This document shows positions 23,401-35,615 of a DNA stretch of 64,000 nt, in pieces. The stretch covers positions 1-64,000 of the forward strand of contig VDMD01000109.1 in assembly GCA_007026445.1 (NCBI GenBank). Direction: 5' to 3'. Position numbers and translations under genes: made by a program. A model generated the notes under the pieces. It saw only the letters and a program-made list of their open reading frames with translations, was not told the DNA's origin and made no database searches. This DNA is from Schizophyllum amplum (Eukaryota; Basidiomycota; Agaricomycetes; Agaricales; Schizophyllaceae). Each line of letters starts with the position of its first letter. The first letter of the stretch is position 1.

Positions 23401-24721
23401 ACCACCCTTTACAGCGCGTCTTCTGCTATGGAGGACACTCAGTCTTCGAGAGAGGCCGGTGCTCCACGTTTGCCCGATCATGTTTTCTTCGGCCCAACGA
23501 TGATCTCGCCGCTCCGACGTCGCACAACGAATCTGCGCATACAAGAGTCCGACACCACGTACAGCATCGAGGCGGAGCTTTGACGATAGCCTCGTCCTCA
23601 ATCCTGCCGTTCTCTACAACGGTATCTGCCTCGACTACACCGTCGCCCATCGTTGTCAGCAAAACTGCCGTCCTTCGTCGCTCTATATTTCTCAGTGTTT
23701 CGTCTGTGAGTCGTACCAACGCGCGCTTACATAACTAGAGAAATATGTCGTGCCCATATTCACATCTCGCCAAATCTCGTCTTCATGGGTGAGTGCTATC
23801 GTTCTTCCACTCTCGCCCTCGCTAACATTCTCTATAGCCTCCTTCATCGTTATTTGCATCATGGGAACATATCACGAATAGCAGTATGTACCTCAATCAA
23901 AACCCTCTATGCTGCTACCCACCCGAAACACCACTGCCACCGTCCTCTCGCCAATTCTTCGCTGTCTCGAATCCTTGCCCCTCTTCATGATGTCCTACTT
24001 CGCGCCGAATCTTTCTTAGCTGCAGATACGCGAACACCGGCGACAGGCAAGTCACCAGATCCAGCGCGTCGTCAAGCCATCCATATACAGCGACCCTTGG
24101 CGCGCAAACTCATCTACAGCCCCTTCGACCCCCTTCGCACTTCATGCGGAGTTTGCTCCGAGCTCTCTCCGACTTGTCCTTACACTCTAGGTTGCGTCTC
24201 GACATCAGGGTCAAATCCCTCTTCGGGACCGACTTCATCTTGCTGACGACGACGTCAGTCTTGCCCGCGGTTGAAGTCGTCGTATACAGGGCCGACCTCA
24301 TCGCCGAAAAATGCCTTGACGTTGTCAATTATGGCGCAGGTCGTCTAAGGAGGTCGCCGAAAAGCAAACTATGCCGTCTCGGCACCAGGCCGATATTCTG
24401 CGCTGGCCAACGTCACCCTACATCGTCCACGCGCTTCAAGTTGAATTCATAAGCGAGGGCAAACGTCAAGCTCTTGATGTATGGCAGTATGTATTATCGA
24501 AACCTAATTTCGGCGAATTGTGCTCAACAGAACATCGCATACTAGTTCCACATTCCGACTGCCTGTCTCAAGTCAACCTCGCTGGAAGGTCTTCTCATAT
24601 GGCGCTCTCCGCCGGGTCCTCCCGCGTCCGTTCTCTCTGTACGACGTTCAGTGACTGCCGCGGCCGGCCAAGGTGGTCAAGCGCACTGTTTCCGTCCCTC
24701 GAGGCTCGCTTGTCGTTCTCG
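23401..24721. other. Unassigned stretch between family B2 and the NLR3 3' end
   Basis: A plausible spliced exon pair on plus (about 23745-23878, reading LVFMASFIVICIMGTYHEY across a short intron) and an open stretch 24144-24340 with FGTDFILLTTTSVLPAVEVV suggest coding remnants. No domain is recognised and no start-to-stop model closes. Confidence 0.3.
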
Positions 24722-27700
24722 TCAATCCTTGGCAGGCTCATGATCTCCTCTGACGTCGCCCTCTACCCCTTCAACTCCCGACCCCGCCGCCGACTCCTCA
24801 GTCTGCGTCCCCGACTTCATCGCGCCAGCACGCAGGAGCAACTGACGGATCCGCTCGCGCAGAGCGGGGTCGTCAGGCTCCTTCAGATTTTCGCTGACGG
24901 CATCTAGCGGTGTCTTGCCTTTCTCAGTACGAATGTCCACGTCCGCGCCTAGATCGAGGAGCAGGCGGACATCCGCCTCCCTGAAAATGTGGGCGGCGAT
25001 ATACAGAGGTGTCCTGCCACCCTGTTCGCGAGCGTTGATATTCGCGCCTTGGTCGAGGAGAAGGCGAGCGACCGCGGAATGTTTGTTCTTCACTGCGAAG
25101 TGAAGGGCTGTCCGGTCATAGCCATCGTGTGCTCCAACATCTGCACCGCTGTCGAGGAGGAGTCGAGCGAACTCGAGGTGTCCGTTCTGCGCTGCAATGT
25201 GAAGGGGTGTGGACTGTTTAGTGTTGCGGCCATTCGCATCCGCGTCTCGGTTGATGAGGAGGCGAGCAACTTCGACATGTCCGTCTTGAGCTGTGAAATG
25301 CAGAGACGTCCATCCTACGTCGTCGCGGGCATCGACAGTTGCGCCTCGGTTAATGAGGAGGCGAGCGACCTCAAGATGCCCGCCTTGCACTGCGAAGTGA
25401 AGGGGGACGCAGTTGTCGCTTTCTCTTGCCTCCACATCTGCGCCGCGGTCGATGAGGAGTTGAGCGACACCGAGATGTCCGTACTGCGCCGCGTGGTGAA
25501 GCGCTGTGTACCTATCATTGTCGAGGCCATTGACACCCGTGCCCTGATCGAGAAGGAGGCGAGCAGGCTCTATGTGTCCCTTCTGCGCTGCTAGGTGAAG
25601 AGGCATCAGGCCATCCTCCTCACGCGCCCCGACATCCGCGCCTCGGTCGATGAGAAGGCGAGCGACCTCGAGATGCCCGCTTTGCACTGCGAAGTGAAGG
25701 GATGACCTCCCTCCATCGTCGTGGTCGCTGACCTTCCCGCCTCGGTTGACGAGCAGACGAGCTGTCTCCAGACATCCGTTCTGCGCTGTGAAGTGGAGAG
25801 GTGTAGACTGATCAGCAGTGCGGCTGTGAATATTCGCGCCGCGGTCGAGGAGGAAGCTGGCAATCTCGAGGTGATTTTGAGTCGCTGCGAGGTGAAGAGG
25901 CGTGCAGCCGTCCTCATTGCGTGCCCCGATATCCGCACCTTGGTCGAGAAGCAGGCCAGAAAGCTCGAGACGATCATGATACACTGCCATATGAAGGGGT
26001 GTTAACTGCATATTGTTGCAGCCGTCAACATCCGCGCCGCGATCGAGGAGGAGATGAGCAACCTTGAGGTGATTTTCTTGTGCTGCGACGTGAAGGGGAG
26101 ACCACTGCCAGTGACTGATGCGACCATCGACGTCTGCGCCTAAGTCTATCAGCAGTCGAGCAGCATCATAGTGACCACCTGCGACCGCCCGTAAAAGAGG
26201 AGTATGCTTGCTATCCTGGTCATACCGCTGATAACAGCAACTGAGATCTACGCCCCGGTCAACGAGTGAGCGAAGAAGCGAGGTAAAACCCATCTCAGCT
26301 GCGGTGTGCAGCGAGGCGGCGAGCGCAGTGTTCGAATTTTCGATGGTGTCAATAACACGGCCAGCATCCTGCTCCAGCTCTGCCCGGTGGTCAGTGCCGG
26401 CCTGGGAGATATAATCAACCCAGATCCAAGCCAGATGGGACGGATACGCATCCGCGGGTGTGATGGAACCGATGTACGCCAGACCGGTCCGCGCCATAAG
26501 GCAGTAGGCAAGATTTTTGTCGACGAAGAATGGCGACGTCGAGGGCAGCGCAAGTAGATAATCCTTGACGGATGCATGTGCAATGCGCACCTGGCCGTCC
26601 TGGACGGCGACGAAAGTGGACCCTGCGAGAGCGAGCACATGGTCCGCGGATGGTCGCAGAGAGGCGTCATAGACCGGCATGCGCTCGGAGTAATCGAATG
26701 ACAGTAGCTCGGCAAACTCGGCTGTCGAGAGCGGCTGTTCTGTCAGTATGGCCCACATGAGCAGAATGCGAACATTCTCCTGGGCGGCTGCATGTATGGA
26801 TGCTAAGAGCCGATCGTAGACATCTCCAAGATTGCCCGGGAGCATTTTGAGGCGTCTCCGGACCTGCGCGGGGATGCCAGCAACATCCACGAGTTCTCGC
26901 ACCTGTAACACAACCCAGCGAAAGCTTTGTGGTTCATAAGCACCATAACTCTATGTGCAAAGAATTCAACACACTTTCCATCCGCCTCTGAGCTTAATGT
27001 CTCTTGCACCAAATTCGTATCGGTGATCTTGTCGAGCAGGCCGCCTTTTGTCATGAGTGCGGCGAGAAGACTGTTGATATCGCCCGTTACTCGATCCTGG
27101 TCCATAGCGACCTGGGAGTCGAAGGCTGCTTCTAGGTCTTCCCGAAAGATCACCTCGTAGCGACTCGAAACCATGAGCGACACGTTGGTGTAGGTCTGCA
27201 AATTTGCGAGGACTGGTATGACTGCCGGGTCGTCAGCCTCGTCCAATGCATCCACAACAATGAACAAATGTAGGTGGGTGTCCGTGAGCATGACGTCCAA
27301 GTTATGCCGCATCGCCCGGAGTGATGGTTGGGAATTCCCAGTCGAGGCAGTCTCGCTGAGTTTGAGCAACTGAGCTGCGCAATCGGGGACGTTGTATGCG
27401 AGCTGACAGAGCAATGCCGATAGTAATGCGCGTACGTTGCGAGGACTTGACCCGGTCGTGTCGAAGAGATGAGTCAGCGTGAGAGACGTTGCGCCAGAGA
27501 ACGCCTGAAGGTCTTGAATACCAGCTGCACTGAAAACAAATTGATATTCAGCAGCCAAAGACGCGAGGTAGGCCTGCGCACATCATAGTGCTCTTCCCGC
27601 ACCCAGCTAGCGATACATCAGCCAATGTAAGATGAGCGTGTTATAAAATACTGTGCCTTTGCCGTGCAGCCACAGACTCTTCGTTGTGCCCTTCTTGAAG

Positions 27701-29742
27701 GCGGTGAACTCTTCGCCGTCGAGAAACCACGAACCTGTCGATTGGGCACGATCGTCGAGGAGGTTATTCATCCTCACGGAACAGTCTGGGTATTGGAGCC
27801 ATGCAAACAATTTTTCGACGTCGGCGGTCTCTGCGGTGACGCGTCGTCAGGCGAAATAGGTCTCTCTACTAATGACGAGCTTACTTACTTCTCTCCATGC
27901 CCATATGGCTGACCTGCTGCAGAAGCGTCCTCTGTATACTCTCCAGAATTCCGCGATTGGCATTTTGCTGATCTAGAGTCAACGTCGACCTCTCGCGGAC
28001 CATAGCTTCATAGCATGTCAGTCTCGGAGCTCAGAGAGGGATACGCGCGGGATATACCATGTATATCCTGTGCTATCTTGGAGATGCTTCCCAGGGACAT
28101 CCGTATCACTGCTTGCTCTTCTCTGTTACCTGAATGTGGAGAATTGAGTGTTCAAGAGCCGATAGAAGGTAAAAGAACAACAAATCACAAGCATCACTTT
28201 CCGTAAGAATTGCCATTGTCTCCTTGGCCGTATAGAGCGTGACCGCGGTCACAGTCTCGTGGTGGTTACTCGCTAGACGACTCAGATCTGCTAGAGCCGA
28301 GGACACCTCCTTAGACTTGGCGAGTTTCTTGAGCCACAAGACTATGAGAGACCACAGTCATCTGGCGTATCACAGACGAACAATATCACTAACCTAGCCG
28401 CCCTTGCTTCCGAACCTTCTGAATCACGCCAAGCACGACCAGAATCTGCGCGAGCAACTTCACAGATGCCTCCCGCAACGCATCGTCTTTCAGAACGTCT
28501 CGCGCGGCGACCGGTTTCACAATGCGAAGATGGTGAGCCATGGTGTCGAAAGCATCCGAGATCGCGTCTAGGTCGTCGCGGGCCTCTACAGCGGCCTGAG
28601 GGGTAATCAGGAGGTGAGAACGCGCCGAAAGGATAGTTCACACCTTGCACAGTTCGCCGACAGCGGCGAACACGACTTTTGAGGGTTCGAATACCTGGGA
28701 CGATGAGTAAGCCTCGAGCCCGGTGATCATACGGAGTACAGCTCACCATACCGAGACCTTCACCCGCGACCGTGCATAAAGGGCTGCATGCTGCAACGAC
28801 CGGAGCGAGGGCCTCTCGAAGGCGGATCGCGCCGCCGTCGCGGAAATCATGAAATTTTTGCTGATGGTCGTCGAGGTACTGATGGATCGCGCTCTCCGAA
28901 TCGAGCCGAGGGTTGCCCTCTGCGCAAAGATTGACGCCCGTCTCGGTCCTGTAACTTGATATTGCCTGGTGCCAAAGCGCCGCGAGCGGGTCAGCCGGAG
29001 CCGTCGAGTCTTGTGACGATGCGGACGAGGACGCCGGCAGGTCAGGTAAAGGTTTGGCTGCCATGTGCGAAGCGAACGATGGGTCCGATGTCACAACATC
29101 AGCGGTTAACTTGAATGATGAAAGGGCCGACAAGGAGACGGAGGAGTGTGAAGAGGGTGTAAACAAAGACGATGCCGGTACCGCTACTAATAGAGAGTGT
29201 GGCATGGTCATCGGTGGATGAAATGAGAGAGGCTCCGAGGGAATTGTCAGAGTCGATAGCGGACCCGACGAGACAACGTTCGAGGCCTCCGCAGACAGCA
29301 ATGAAGGTGCGACCAGCGACACCGCCGATGATGATGGAGATGAGAGCTTTGTTCGTTGTATCCGAGCATCCGATGGCGTGGATGTATGGCCGCAGGACAT
29401 CTCCGACGGGACCTCAAGCGCTGTCGCTGTCGCCGATGGGGGTGACCAGTAGACAGACGAGGGTGCTCGACGCTTGAACGACGACGATGCCAGCGAGGAG
29501 GATATCGGCGAAGCCACCGAGATAGCGGCCGGAAGCATTGCTAGGGAAGGCAAAGCCGTCGGAGCCATTGAGCGCTCGGGAGCATAGCTAGGGGAGCGGC
29601 TGAGCCATCCAGAGCTGCGCGGATGAAGCAGCCCCTGAAGCCAGCGAGGACGCCGGCTCGGCAAAGTCAAAGGCCTGCTCGGGTGCGCCCTCGTCGTCGA
29701 GGGATTCAAGTTCGTGGTCGAGGTCGAGGAAGCCGGTATCAT
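24722..29742 (-). CDS. NLR3: complete Goodbye-NACHT-ankyrin receptor (1515 aa)
   Basis: Exons (minus): 29742-28747, 28694-28644, 28595-28394, 28341-28189, 28129-28058, 28005-27889, 27830-27657, 27606-27582, 27529-26975, 26924-24722; the total of 4548 nt is an exact multiple of three. The protein has the N-terminal HPRSSGWLSRSPS motif, a Ser/Pro-rich linker to about residue 250, Goodbye (about 251-415), a helical spacer, and NACHT with Walker A GKAGCGKST near 587-595 and Walker B LFIVVDALDEADD. A winged-helix/helical region (FRWVVLQVRELVDVAGIP, PLSTAEFAELLSFDYS) leads to about 13 ankyrin repeats up to the C-terminus. Intron 7 must use a GC donor (GGCAAAG|GCACAG) to encode the P-loop. N-terminal type B, NACHT-C type II. 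Predicted cytosolic ligand-gated switch; ligand unknown. Confidence 0.92.
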
Positions 29743-29844
29743 GGTCTTGGTCAAGGAAGTCGTCAGCGCGTTCGTGGTAAGAGGGCAAGACGAAAGCGCC
29801 GCCGCATCTCCTCAGCACGTCGAGTACCGCGACTCACCAGCGTG

Positions 29845-29874
29845 TCGAGCGTCAGGCGTGAGGCTGTCGCGTGC
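29845..29874 (-). promoter_or_regulatory. Conserved 5' leader block of NLR3
   Basis: Minus strand GCACGCGACAGCCTCACGCC then TGACGCTCG, about 100 bp before the ATG. It is the most diverged of the five copies at its 3' edge. Confidence 0.45.
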
Positions 29875-31848
29875 GCTTGACGGTTTCATCACCTCGATGA
29901 ACACAGATTGTATATCGCCTACGATAGATAAGCACCGCCACCTCATGAGATAAGATTCACTCACATAATTTGTACAGTACACAATCGTTGTGCTTGCAGG
30001 CGACGTTAGTGTACTCGAAGCAACGTTTGAATTGAGATGGACAGGAGAACAAGTGCAGGAGGCAAGGCGGTGCAGGGAAACTTTAGCAAAGGGATTATGA
30101 CGAGGTACCTTGATGTCGTTAGCCGTGTCTCTACTGGACACATGAAGGGGGTATGACCGCACAGCTGAGTTTGGGAAAGACTCACATCTTCTTCGTGACG
30201 AGCATAAGTATGCCATGATGATATGCAACCCGTAGACTTGACGAATCCAGCCCATTGCGTGAACGTCGGCAAAAAGTTTGCGTCGTCGACAATGAATCTC
30301 TCTTACGCGTGATAGTCAGCGATGTTGAGCAAGATATCGAGCGTCTTGAATGAGTCTGATATCTCCATTGAGTTCCTGGCGCAGGAGGATGAGCATGGCC
30401 GCATAGCTGTGCTAGTTCTTGTTATCATTGCGACAACTAGAGGCGCGAGCAGACTCACCTCTTCGTACTGGGATATACATACGCGCGGCCATACCGTTGT
30501 GTTCACGAGAGCGACTGTGAGCGGGAGCGACAGTGACGGCTCCTCCTTGATGACTTCCTCCAAGGAATGAAGTCTACAGTCAGCGAGACGATATCGAGGC
30601 CCAAGGAATGTCGAGTTCGCCGGAAAATCCAATACATCTGACTATATGATTTCTGGATACAACCCTGGCAGATATCCGTGAGTAAAGCGGCGACAACTCA
30701 GAAACGAATGAATAACGTACCCTGCCACCCAGTCCGGAGTACATGACCGGAGATTATGCAGAGGCACTCATACTCACTGATTAGAGTACTACGGGCAGAT
30801 GAACTCCCGGTCCCTGCTGCATCCTTCGTCCGAGATGCGTAAGGCGGACATGGACTCGAGCGTCGCATTCGGCATCAACATATCTCATTGCCTCGTACGT
30901 AGAACATCAGACGTCAAGCTCGAGTCCGTGAGTGTGTATCAGGATATGCGGACAAGCTTGAATACCCGCCCGCAAATGCCGGAACGGATGAAGGCCGACT
31001 TCGATGATGGTCGAAAACAAGCCGCGCTTGTTTGTCCTTGATTGTTCCTTCCTCATTCGGCCATCCCATTGTTTTCGGGCGCGTCCAAGTCATTGTCTCC
31101 GAAGCGTCTCGCTCATGAATTTTGCTCTTCGTCCGGACAAAGATCTTCCAGTGACTGTCTTTGTTGCGTCACCAACACGCGCCGCGAGAGCGTCAGGCGA
31201 GTCAAACGCCGGTACAGCTCAGAAAGTCCCGAATGTGATGAATTGCACCAAACTACATATATACAAGCTTACTTACTCGACTGCCGCCCGCAAGGAAGGT
31301 CCGCAAAGGTAGCTACAGGCCTAAGCACAGAACGTCGAATGATGGCTTACATACGAGAATCGTAGTTAGTCGCCCATTGCCTTTGCCCACTGGGATCCGA
31401 CGGAAAGAATCATCGTAAGCCGCCGCCGCTAGACAGCTTCGGAAACAGGATGTGATGGCCATGGACAATCGTCTTCTGAACGTGTAAGATCGTAGAGACG
31501 GAGCAAAGTAGTCCGCGGCAAGCCAGGGGTGGAAGCGTACTTCGAAGCAAGCGCATTGAAGCCTTATCGTCCATGGACGCACCAATCCTGCGCGCGGGGG
31601 TGAGTTCGTCGGCTCGCGTAGAAACGTGACGAGCACATACCAATCGTCAATGGGATGAGAGGATTAGTGCAAACGGTCTTGACGGACGTTCAATTCGCGC
31701 GGGAGGGCAAGGATCGATTGATTCCATGGAGTCGTCTGTGGATGCGTTTGCAAGAGCCCGATGGAAGTTACATACATGCGCATCTGGAAGGTACGTCAGG
31801 GGAAGATGCTCGAGGAAGTACAAGGATCACACACGATATCTGGATATG
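29875..31848. other. Intergenic, possible small-gene remnants
   Basis: Minus-strand ORFs 31636-31313 and 30632-30303 contain intron-like junctions but no start-to-stop model closes and no domain is recognised. A diverged ~95-bp repeat copy lies at about 31010-31075 (AAAACAAGCCGCGCTTGTTT, CCCATTGTTTTC). Confidence 0.35.
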
Positions 31849-32530
31849 CTAGGTCTCAATCTCCGGCGCGACACAGCTAAGCGTTGGACAGGTGCTGGAC
31901 CTTGAGGGGTCGAGCGAATGCATGGCGCTGGTGATAGCCGAAAGCATGTCCGCGTTCTGATCTAGGTTCATGACGCTCTCGTCCAGCCTGTAGAGATATT
32001 TAGTGAACGGCTCGCTCAGCGCTGTGCGGGCAGGCTCTATCGAAGACTGAAAGTTGTCGATCAAGTGAGGAAAGCTGGTACGGCCGTCAATTTAGAAACA
32101 CAGAAAGACAGATTGACACGCACACGAATGCCCAGAGAGACTGCCGTCGTCGTTCTCAGTCACACGCGCTGAAGAGAGGGAAGGCGGGCTGAATTGACAT
32201 AGGTCCGGTGCGGCGGATCTGTGTACAAAGTGGTCAGGACGTGCTTGGTGAATGGCGGTCGTGAGAATCTGCAGATGCCGTGTGGTCAGGCTCGTCCAGG
32301 GCTCGGGGTGTATCAGGGCTAGACGGATACGCACATGTACAGCCGTTCACGCATGCGTGCGCGACGACCAGTGGCATGCAGTCAACAGACACTCTACATA
32401 AGCTGTTCCTTACGCGACACTCTCCCCTGCCCCCTTGGTAGTTCCCGTCATAAACGAGAGACATGTTGTGGACCGCAACGGACGGTGGATGAGAGCAAGG
32501 CCGACTGACTGTTGAATTGAAGGTCGACAT
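31849..32530 (-). CDS. Hypothetical protein (183 aa), three exons
   Basis: Proposed exons 32530-32398, 32318-32126 and 32074-31849 join in phase (total 552 nt) with GT-AG introns of 79 and 51 bp. The ATG gives MSTFNSTVSRPC. The middle exon reads IHPEPWTSLTTRHLQILTTA. The last exon is predicted helical (EPFTKYLYRLDESVMNLDQN) and ends at a TAG. No domain, signal peptide or membrane segment is recognised. A diverged relic of its 5' part appears at 10.7-10.9 kb. The first intron donor (TTAT|GTAGAG) was picked to close the frame, so exon 1 is the least certain part. Confidence 0.5.
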
Positions 32531-32869
32531 GATGGTTGAGAGCAGGATTGGACCTCATGCGGTGTGCCGCGTCGGAGCTGGAACGGTCCGGGAGCGCGGC
32601 CCGCGATCAGAACGCATTGTACTACTACTTGCTGCCGACACCCATCAGCTCTAGCTAGGCCTCTCATCGAACCCTCAGCGCTTCAGCCTTTGTTCCTCGG
32701 CCCTTACAATGTTTCTCCTGGTGATGCGAATGCAAGGCTGGGTTGATACAGCAACCTCTGCTACCTTTGTTGAGAAAGAAAGACGTGCCCTTTGTCTTGC
32801 GCTAGTTAATTACCGCCGTTGTCTGCCACCACGTTCACCTCAAAATCTCTTTTGTCCTGAATACCCATC

Positions 32870-33885
32870 ATGGCCTCCTTCCAGGGTTGCGGCGACGCCA
32901 CTGAGACTGATTGCCTGCCCGATCGGCAGTCAGAAAAATGTGCGTGCCAGGTCTAATCGTCTCAACTCTTGTGCTGACTGTAGCGATCTTCAGTTTCTTC
33001 AACTGCAGGCGAGATCTTCATCTTCCGCTCTAGCGATCGTGTTCTCTTCAACATCCATCGCGTCAATCTGCGCGCAGTGACCGATGGCCCTTTTGCCGTG
33101 GACTTCGTCACGCCTTTCGCCGAAATCGTCGACCTTACGGAGGGTAGTGACATCCTCGACGTGCTCTTTCAGTTCGTATACTCCGGAAATCTACCGACGC
33201 TGGAATCTGTCGACCACGAGAAGCTTTGCGCGATTGCAGAGGCCGCCGAAAAGTACCGCGTTGCGCCGGCGATGGTAGTCTGTCATATTCGAATGAGGTA
33301 CGTCGCAACTTCTCCCCGTGTGTAATATTCTCTCATATTTTTAGACTCTCTCATTCGAGCTATCCCTTGGAGGTCATCGCCTATGCCCATAAGCATGGAT
33401 ACTCGGAGCTTCTTGACCGGACTGCACCCTTGTCACTTAAGTACTCAGCAAGCAAAGCGCTGAGTTCTTTGGGTGTAGGCCTGCTCTATATTGGCTGGGT
33501 GCGTTTTGAGTCTCATGTGTCCTACTTCTGCTGGCTCAACTATATACCCCCACAGACAACGTACAAGGATGCGTGGGCGCAGATCATGACAGCAGGAACG
33601 TATGATATCCGTATGCGCCTCTCCCACGGGACGGCTGTCAAGTGCGAAACGTGGACATCCATTGTGTGCGAGGTTGAGCGCACCATGGACGTCCATCGCT
33701 TCAAGTGGCTTAATAGCACGTTCGTGTCCGTGCTTTTTCAGCAGGCAGAGCTGACAGCTGCTTGTCAACAACGCACTGGGGATCAAACCTCTTGTGAAGC
33801 ACAGCTAAGGGAGTGGAAGACAGCCGCTCAACGCCAGGCAGACGCTATTCCGCCGTTGTCCAAGTTCATCTCCTCGGTGCAGTAG
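32870..33885 (+). CDS. BTB1: BTB/POZ-domain protein (280 aa)
   Basis: Exons 32870-32939, 33009-33297, 33345-33498, 33556-33885; phases close over 843 nt. The BTB fold spans about residues 24-125: EIFIFRSSDRVLFNIHRVNL, VDLTEGSDILDVLFQFVYSG, then EKLCAIAEAAEKYRVAPAM. BTB domains mediate homo- or heterodimerisation and often adapt Cullin-3 ligases; no partner domain is visible here. The C-terminal region (TYDIRMRLSH.., RTGDQTSCEAQLREWKTA) is shared with BTB2 and BTB3 and keeps spaced cysteines. The intron at 33499 follows a conserved Trp in all three paralogs. Exact role unknown. Confidence 0.85.
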
Positions 33886-34136
33886 CTACTCAGTGACCTA
33901 ATTGTGATAATATTTGCGCCTATTATCATCAAAATTGTAGCCCCACATACTACATAAGTACAATCTTTGTGCGCGAACGATGCGACCTTGCGAGTCGCTG
34001 CCGATTCACGTGCATATTGAACATATGATCATGTGACTGTGCGAACGCCGGCTGATTCAGACGTCAGCCCCTGTTCCTCAGCGGCATTACTTGTCCTCGA
34101 CCGCCACTTCACATTTCCTATTCCTCAAGAGCAATT

Positions 34137-35159
34137 ATGTCCCAACCGTCCTCTACTGGAGACGTCTGTCTGTACTTCCTCGCCATGTGAGTAGCATAAT
34201 TGTGGTCGTTTCTTTCCGCTCTTCCCTGCCTTCCACCACCCGTCGCCGTCGCTGTCTCGCATCTCTTGCCATTCTGGTGGCTCTCCAGCTATTCTAGTAT
34301 TGGCTGCATACTCTTCACCTTCTCTTTGTAATCATAAATCCATCGCTGCTTTAATCTCACGCACTGACATTGAACTTCAGCTTTCTCCCGCCAGTCTCTG
34401 TCTTCTTGAGTGCGTGAGCCGCCTGCGTGTCTACGCGTCTAGCTGATCCGCTTTTCTCTCACACAGAACGGGGCTGCGCAGCTGGTTAGTGCTCACTCGC
34501 TCATCTGGCACTGCTCGAAGCGCCTTGGCGGCTCGAGGCGTGCGCCGATTATCGGAATCTTTGCCGTTTGACACAGCTCGATGCTCACGCAATGCACCTT
34601 GCATCCTTGCATCGGCGCCGGTACCGGTTGTCAACGCCCTGCGTATCTGACTGTGCTTTCCGCAGACTTCTGGATCAACGTCTGCTTGAGTATCCTTGGC
34701 TGGATACCTGGCGTGTTACACGCGTGGTGCGTTGACATGTTTTGTCTCCCTATAACTTTCGCTCTTCTCTCGTTCTCATACTCATCTCCCTTCTCTATTC
34801 CTCCTCCACCCTCACGCCCCACCCGGTCGTTTGTTCCTATGTCTTTGGCGGGTCTTCACTGGTCATTGCATGCCACGTTCGCCGGCAAAGTGTCCGCGCC
34901 AGTGGGTGTTCGCAATTTGTTTTTCTTGCAATGACCGCGTCGCCGTCCGTCATCCGACGGGCCGCGGGGCTGTGCGATTTCGACCGTCGGACGCGCGATT
35001 CGTCGAACGATGTTATGCCTTCATTGTTGCGTACATATTATGCTCTCGTCGACTCGCGCGCCCTCTGTCTCTCGATATCGTCCCGCCACTCTCCTCATCC
35101 CCATCGTCTGATCTTCATTTCGCAGGTACATCATTTCGAAGAGCGAGGGCGCGATGTAG
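34137..35159 (+). CDS. PMP3: Plasma-membrane proteolipid Pmp3 (63 aa)
   Basis: Five tiny exons: 34137-34186, 34381-34409, 34467-34484, 34666-34726, 35126-35159; 192 nt in total, all GT-AG. The product begins MSQPSSTGDVCLYFLAIFLPP and continues with SVFLKRGC and DFWINVCLSILGWIPGVLHAW, ending YIISKSEGAM. This is the full UPF0057/Pmp3 signature: two transmembrane hairpin segments, LPP turn, GC before the second helix, WIPGxxHA. In yeast, Pmp3 sits in the plasma membrane and affects membrane potential and cation tolerance. Intron 4 is unusually long (399 bp). Length and motifs fit the family closely. The gene is single-copy here and separates BTB1 from BTB2. Confidence 0.95.
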
Positions 35160-35419
35160 ATGCCTGGCCACGCTATCACCCGCAATACAGACGGACAAGT
35201 TTGTCGGTATGCGTACGGATATACCTGTACGCCGAGAGTCGCTTAGAATTTCTACGCCATCATCTGCACAACTACATGCACAGCCTATCTGGAATTTGTC
35301 GCTTAACGAGCGAGGAGATGACTGCAAGCCGCAGCATGTGGTTCAAGAGACAACGTGCATTTTGCGAGTAGGGCATGGAACATTGTGTACCATTATATTG
35401 AGCGTCCGCGGGCATGTTA

Positions 35420-35610
35420 CAGCTTCTTGCAGAATAGATTGCAGTCCCGTGCGTCGAGATTTCGGCCACATGGCGCGCGAGAGCCAATCACGTTGCCAGG
35501 ACGGTCATTCAGGACGGCAACAGGCTGCAACGGCGCGTGTGATTGGCTCTCGACCTCCGTATGGCTGAAAATTATGATGCCCGGACTGCAATCTATTCTG
35601 CAAGAAGCTG
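35420..35610. mobile_element. TA-flanked foldback MITE (191 bp)
   Basis: Ends CAGCTTCTTGCAGAATAGAT and its inverse, flanked by TA on both sides (35418-35419, 35611-35612). The arms match for ~28 bp at the ends and again further in (GTGATTGGCTCTCG against CGAGAGCCAATCAC). TA duplication plus CAG ends suggest a Tc1/mariner-type non-autonomous element. It lies a few bases beyond the stop of BTB2. Confidence 0.75.
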
Positions 35611-35615
35611 TAACT

